Below, in pieces: positions 13,601-16,797 of a stretch of 16,797 nt of DNA (the first letter of the stretch is position 1; each line of letters opens with the position of its first letter). Source of the DNA: Candidatus Pacearchaeota archaeon (GTDB lineage Archaea > Nanobdellota > Nanobdellia > Pacearchaeales > GW2011-AR1). The notes beneath the pieces are model-generated. The model did no database searches. It had not been told where the DNA came from and was given only the letters and a program-made list of their open reading frames with translations. The position numbers were made by a program, and so were the translations under genes. Location: assembly GCA_023140635.1 (NCBI GenBank), contig JAGLLG010000014.1, forward strand, positions 1 through 16,797, in the 5' to 3' direction.

Positions 13601-15031
13601 TTATCTAATAATTGTCGCATCCCGCTCAGCACCGACGGAAACCATCGCAACATTTCCGCCAGTAAACTTCTCTAAATCTCCAATAGACTCTCTCAAAGAT
13701 TTAGGTAGGTCATTAAAATTCCGAACATCCCCAATATTTCCATATCCCTCATACACTTTATTCTGAGGTTTAACGGACCTAAGAAAATCTTCATCAGTTC
13801 TAAATTCGCTAGTAGGCCCATTTGGAGTATCATACCCATAACAAACCTCAAAATCACCCTTATCTGAGTAACAATCTGCCTTCGTTAAAATCATCAAAGG
13901 ACCATTTATACCGACGGCATATTTTAGAGCAACCGCATCAGTCCATCCAATCCTTCTAGGCCTACCAGTAGTCGCACCATATTCTCCAGCAGCAAGTCTC
14001 ATTCCAACTCCTCGAACAAACGAATCCTCGGACTTAATCATTTTTAAAATTCTAGGATGAAAAGAATCATACTTTATCCACTCACCAGGCCCCATAAAAT
14101 TAATACCATTAGCCTCCAGTTCTTTTTGCAACTCATGTCCAGACTCTCCACAATATTTTTCAGATTTAATTCCTCCCAACTCAGTAGGAAATGGACCTCC
14201 CCCAACACGAGTCATAAAAGGAAACTTAACTATTCCAAGAGGCAGATCTATACGCCGAGAAGAAATACCAACACCGTTAGCAGTTCCATTAATAGAACAA
14301 TCCGATGGAGTAACATAAGGATAAGTCCCATGCTCAACACTAATCAAAAAGCCTTGTGCCCCCTCTAATAAAACCTTTTTTCCCTCCCTTAAAAAGTTCT
14401 GCATCTCTGCATCTGTATTTCGAACAAAATGAGAAAGCCTCGAAGCAAAAGGACGACTTTCTTCAACTATCTTTTCAATATCTATCTTTTGATTTGGATA
14501 AAAATCCTTAACCTTACTAATTTTAGAAGCAAGAATATCTTTATCCAAAAATTCAAACATACGGATACCTCTTCGACTAATTTTATCAGAATAACATGGG
14601 CCAATCCCTCTACCTGTAGATCCTACACCTCCATTGCTCTGAGATTCATATCTCGCCTTGTCCTGTTTAATATGATAATCAAGAATAACATGTGCATCCC
14701 TACTTACCATTAGATTATTAATAGTCTTTCCTGTATCAAGAATTTCATCCATTTCCTGTGACAAGACTTTTGGATCAATTACCATTCCTTTCCCAAGAAT
14801 ATTAGATTTACCATCGCTGTCATAAACAATTCCTGCAGGAAGAAGATGAAAAACTCTCTTCTCTCCATTAACAACAACAGTGTGCCCTGCATTATTCCCT
14901 CCAGTACCTCTAGCGATCACATCAGCCCATTCAGAGAAATAATCAGAAAACTTTCCTTTCCCCGTATCTCCCCATTGATTACAGACAATAGAAGCAACTT
15001 GAACACCATCTAACAAATTATCAATACCCAT
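13601..15031 (-). CDS. purA: Adenylosuccinate synthetase
   Basis: This 476-residue enzyme joins IMP and aspartate using GTP, the first step from IMP to AMP. It has the N-terminal P-loop-like QWGD22-T-GKGK, the NNAGH50T motif, STGRGIGPCYSDKISRRGIR (the IMP-binding segment), LLEGAQG followed by HGTYPYVTPSD, GATTGRPRRIGW, LTKAD and the terminal VGAERDATIIR. The catalytic Asp (D22) and His (H50) are kept. The next residue, Glu in nearly all homologues (GDEGKGK), is Thr23 here. About 40 extra residues lie between SGHELQ and GEYGATTGR, which explains the length against about 430 in bacteria. It starts one base after guaB, with a strong Shine-Dalgarno in the guaB end, so the two are translationally coupled. 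Confidence 0.93.
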   Translation of the reverse strand: MGIDNLLDGVQVASIVCNQWGDTGKGKFSDYFSEWADVIARGTGGNNAGHTVVVNGEKRVFHLLPAGIVYDSDGKSNILGKGMVIDPKVLSQEMDEILDTGKTINNLMVSRDAHVILDYHIKQDKARYESQSNGGVGSTGRGIGPCYSDKISRRGIRMFEFLDKDILASKISKVKDFYPNQKIDIEKIVEESRPFASRLSHFVRNTDAEMQNFLREGKKVLLEGAQGFLISVEHGTYPYVTPSDCSINGTANGVGISSRRIDLPLGIVKFPFMTRVGGGPFPTELGGIKSEKYCGESGHELQKELEANGINFMGPGEWIKYDSFHPRILKMIKSEDSFVRGVGMRLAAGEYGATTGRPRRIGWTDAVALKYAVGINGPLMILTKADCYSDKGDFEVCYGYDTPNGPTSEFRTDEDFLRSVKPQNKVYEGYGNIGDVRNFNDLPKSLRESIGDLEKFTGGNVAMVSVGAERDATIIR

Positions 15032-15032
15032 T

Positions 15033-16511
15033 TTATCCTCCTAAACTAGACTCTTTAGTTATTGCTATATCATGAGGTCTTCCTTCTATCTGACCCGCAC
15101 CAGTAATTCTTATAAAATTCCCACGAACCTTTAACTCATCTATATCTTTCGCACCAACATAACCCATTCCAGACTGCAAACCTCCAGAATATTTATCCAA
15201 AATATTTTCGACAGATCCTTTAAACGGAACTCTTCCCTCAACGCCTTCGGGGACAAGCTTACCCACTGTTTGAGAATATCTCTCCCGAGATCCTGATTGG
15301 TCTTTCATAGCTCCAATAGATCCCATCCCCCTATAAATTTTGAATCTCTGACCACCTTGGGTAACAATCTCTCCAGGAGACTCAATAGTTCCTGCAAAAA
15401 CACTTCCCATCATAACAGCGTCGGCACCAGCAGCGATAGCCTTCACAACATCCCCAGAATTTCTAATTCCGCCATCAGCAATAATATATTTTCCACATTC
15501 TTTAGCAGCCCTAGCCGCGGCATAGATTGCACTTATCTGAGGAACGCCCACACCCGCCACAACACGAGTGGTACAAATTGATCCTGGACCAATCCCAACC
15601 TTTACAGCATCGGCACCAGCTTCGAATAATTCCTTCGCCCCCTCATAAGTTGCAACATTCCCTGCAACAAGACTAAAATTTCCAGAATTACCAAATTTCC
15701 TCCTGATCTCCTTAACAGTCTCAATAACATTCATCGAATGTCCATGAGCAGTTCCGACAAGTAGAACATCACACCCTTTCTCTATCAACCTACCCACACG
15801 CTCCATATCATTAACTCCAACATTTGCACCAACTCTCAATTGACCATTATTATCCAAATTGTATCCCTCAACATCTCCTTCAACTATACTTTGAACATCC
15901 TTAAAACAATAAAGCCCTCCAAGAGTTCCATTAGGATTCACCAAAACTAACTTTGGAACCTTATTCTCCTTCATGATATAATAAGATTCCTTAGCCGAAA
16001 CACTGGATTTAGTAGTTACGGGATCCTTAACCATAAAACTACCTACACTATCTTTTTTCCCAGCCAAAGCAGTCCTATCTCCAGTCACGAGTCCAACTAC
16101 TATACCCTGAGAATCAATAGCGATTAATGAAGAGAACCTATTATGATACTTAGACAAAATATTTTCGACGTCTTCCTTAGTTTGATCAACTCTGACTGTA
16201 ATAGGAAATTTAATTTTTGTATTAAAAGTATACTTAACCTCATCCACAGCCCTAGCCTGAGAATCAATATCTGATTTCCAAAGGAATCCTAAACCTCCAT
16301 TCATTGCCATTGCTCTTGCCATATCTGACCCTGTAACAGTATCCATATCCGAACTAATTAATGGAATCCTCATTTTAAAATTCTCAGAAATCTGTGTTCT
16401 CACGTCAACATTTACAGGAACGACATCACTTAAACGAGGAACTAACAAAACATCATCAAACGTTAGACCTAACCCTTTCTTTTCCGCATCTTGTAAAATA
16501 TCAATCATCAT
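15033..16511 (-). CDS. guaB: Inosine-5'-monophosphate dehydrogenase (divergent)
   Basis: This 492-residue enzyme oxidises IMP to XMP with NAD, the first step to GMP. The barrel contains LTFDDVLLVP, GPGSIC313TTR with the catalytic cysteine, IADGGIRNSGD, MMGSVFAGT, the YRGMGSIGAM flap start, and GRVPFKGSV. Two CBS domains (about 92-205, with SFMVKDPVTT) are inserted as in full-length family members. Several usually invariant residues differ. The Asp of D-[ST]-[AS]-HGH, which contacts the NAD ribose, is Gly253 (VGTAHGHS). Glu of MDTVTE is Gly61, and the usual His of GIIHKN is Trp78. Catalytic Cys and flap are intact, so activity is likely but cofactor binding may be changed. GMP reductase is less likely given the CBS pair. 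No TATA box is visible 26 nt upstream, so the mRNA probably has a leader or continues from radA. Confidence 0.9.
   Translation of the reverse strand: MMIDILQDAEKKGLGLTFDDVLLVPRLSDVVPVNVDVRTQISENFKMRIPLISSDMDTVTGSDMARAMAMNGGLGFLWKSDIDSQARAVDEVKYTFNTKIKFPITVRVDQTKEDVENILSKYHNRFSSLIAIDSQGIVVGLVTGDRTALAGKKDSVGSFMVKDPVTTKSSVSAKESYYIMKENKVPKLVLVNPNGTLGGLYCFKDVQSIVEGDVEGYNLDNNGQLRVGANVGVNDMERVGRLIEKGCDVLLVGTAHGHSMNVIETVKEIRRKFGNSGNFSLVAGNVATYEGAKELFEAGADAVKVGIGPGSICTTRVVAGVGVPQISAIYAAARAAKECGKYIIADGGIRNSGDVVKAIAAGADAVMMGSVFAGTIESPGEIVTQGGQRFKIYRGMGSIGAMKDQSGSRERYSQTVGKLVPEGVEGRVPFKGSVENILDKYSGGLQSGMGYVGAKDIDELKVRGNFIRITGAGQIEGRPHDIAITKESSLGG
15036..15041 (-). promoter_or_regulatory. Shine-Dalgarno for purA inside the end of guaB
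   Basis: GGAGGA (minus strand), a near-perfect anti-16S match, forms the last two Gly codons of guaB and lies 4 nt before the purA ATG (15031). This placement couples purA translation to guaB. It also stands out in a window where operon heads appear leaderless. Confidence 0.75.
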
Positions 16512-16545
16512 TTTTCTTTTCCCTCAATTCCTTTCAAGCTAACAA

Positions 16546-16644
16546 TTTTGATTCTTATCAGGCTTAATCAAGGCGGACGGTTCTGTAGCGTACAAACGTA
16601 CGCAAGGGTTCGTCCAACACAGAGTAAGTCGTTAAGAATTAAAA
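16546..16644 (+). ncRNA. Candidate structured RNA: 99-nt extended hairpin between radA and guaB
   Basis: The segment folds into one long hairpin with four stems. P1 pairs 16546-16557 with 16633-16644 (12 bp). P2 pairs 16561-16566 with 16625-16630 (6 bp). P3 pairs 16575-16580 with 16610-16615 (6 bp), extended by a short wobble-rich stretch. P4 pairs GCGTAC at 16588-16593 with GTACGC at 16598-16603 around an AAAC loop. The non-Watson-Crick pairs (P1, P2, P3 and extension) are G.U on the plus strand and become A.C mismatches on the minus strand, which argues for a plus-strand RNA. No clear TATA box precedes it on the plus strand. The alternative is a leader of the guaB-purA mRNA or a 3' element of radA on the minus strand. 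The family is not recognised. Confidence 0.4.
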
Positions 16645-16797
16645 TTAAATTTCAATATCTTTTAATCCGTCCTTCTCTATCATAAATACAGTTTCATTAT
16701 CTGGCAAATCAGGACTATCAATCAACTTAGCAATTCTAGAATCCTTCTTTCCTCGTCGAAGATACATCCTATAAGTACAAGCATGCCCAACAATATT
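16645..16797 (-). CDS. radA: DNA repair and recombination protein RadA, C-terminal end (5' part outside window)
   Basis: Fifty codons read into the window's right edge and stop at TAA (16645-16647). The tail reads IVGHACTYRMYLRRGKKDS, then RIAKLIDSPDLPDNETVF and MIEKDGLKDIEI. It matches the archaeal RadA/Rad51 C-terminus, where GHA....YLRRGK...R.A.LIDSP.LP.GE..F.I...GI.D is typical. This is the last strand-helix part of the ATPase core. RadA forms filaments on single-stranded DNA for homologous recombination. The ATP-binding motifs are outside the window. The gene is on the same strand as guaB, separated by the 99-nt hairpin and a short leader. Confidence 0.88.
   Translation of the reverse strand, partial: NIVGHACTYRMYLRRGKKDSRIAKLIDSPDLPDNETVFMIEKDGLKDIEI

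Noticed and set aside
16569..16623. H/ACA guide RNA reading of the hairpin followed by ACACA
   Set aside because: An ACA does follow the P3 stem, but there is no kink-turn for L7Ae in the upper stem and P1/P2 continue pairing outside it, so I left it only as an unassigned structured RNA.
16558..16630. Possible tRNA, from a B-box-like GGTTCG..TCC and an A-box-like stretch
   Set aside because: No 7-bp acceptor stem, no anticodon loop of seven, and the T-loop lacks two bases; the long hairpin explains the sequence better.

Overview
The window looks like a chromosomal segment of a low-GC archaeon, probably a DPANN lineage close to Pacearchaeota or Woesearchaeota. Archaeal or eukaryote-type genes support this: eS27, aIF2alpha, Nop10 and the C-terminus of RadA. 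So does promoter architecture: most genes or operon heads have a TATA-like box 25-29 nt before the start codon, implying leaderless mRNAs. The lineage is inferred from gene content and protein style, because no marker tree could be run. Genes cover nearly everything; no gene-free stretch exceeds about 150 bases, and I see no IS element, integrase, tRNA, rRNA or CRISPR array.

Positions 1-2787 (+ strand) hold an information-processing cluster: the 3' end of a probable uS15 gene, a RecJ-like DHH phosphoesterase, eS27, aIF2alpha and Nop10. A convergent intergenic region (2788-2934) carries a small inverted repeat and a diverged duplication whose minus strand twice spells MEVVKKE. Everything from 2935 to the right edge is on the minus strand. 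First comes a family-4-type uracil-DNA glycosylase that has lost three of its four cluster cysteines.

Positions 3562-13555 are a cell-surface block of about 10 kb. A 1558-residue secreted protein with roughly 108 cysteines is followed, one base later, by a 211-residue protein with a signal peptide and a C-terminal membrane anchor; this looks like a two-gene surface complex. A RelE-type toxin-antitoxin pair comes next, then a 1343-residue secreted protein with acidic EEDV repeats, Cys-rich motifs and internal ITG motifs. The two giant proteins share a DDDxxG..DC.DP-type cysteine motif, and all three surface proteins contain a TG-x-x-V-type motif.

Positions 13601-16511 are a guaB-purA operon, the two branch-point steps from IMP to XMP (towards GMP) and to adenylosuccinate (towards AMP). 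The genes are coupled by a Shine-Dalgarno sequence lying inside the last guaB codons. Both enzymes have substitutions at normally invariant active-site positions. Upstream of guaB, abutting the radA stop codon, is a 99-nt extended hairpin (16546-16644). It pairs better as a plus-strand RNA because all its wobble pairs are G.U on that strand. With the cysteine-rich surface operon, it is the best candidate here for something undescribed.
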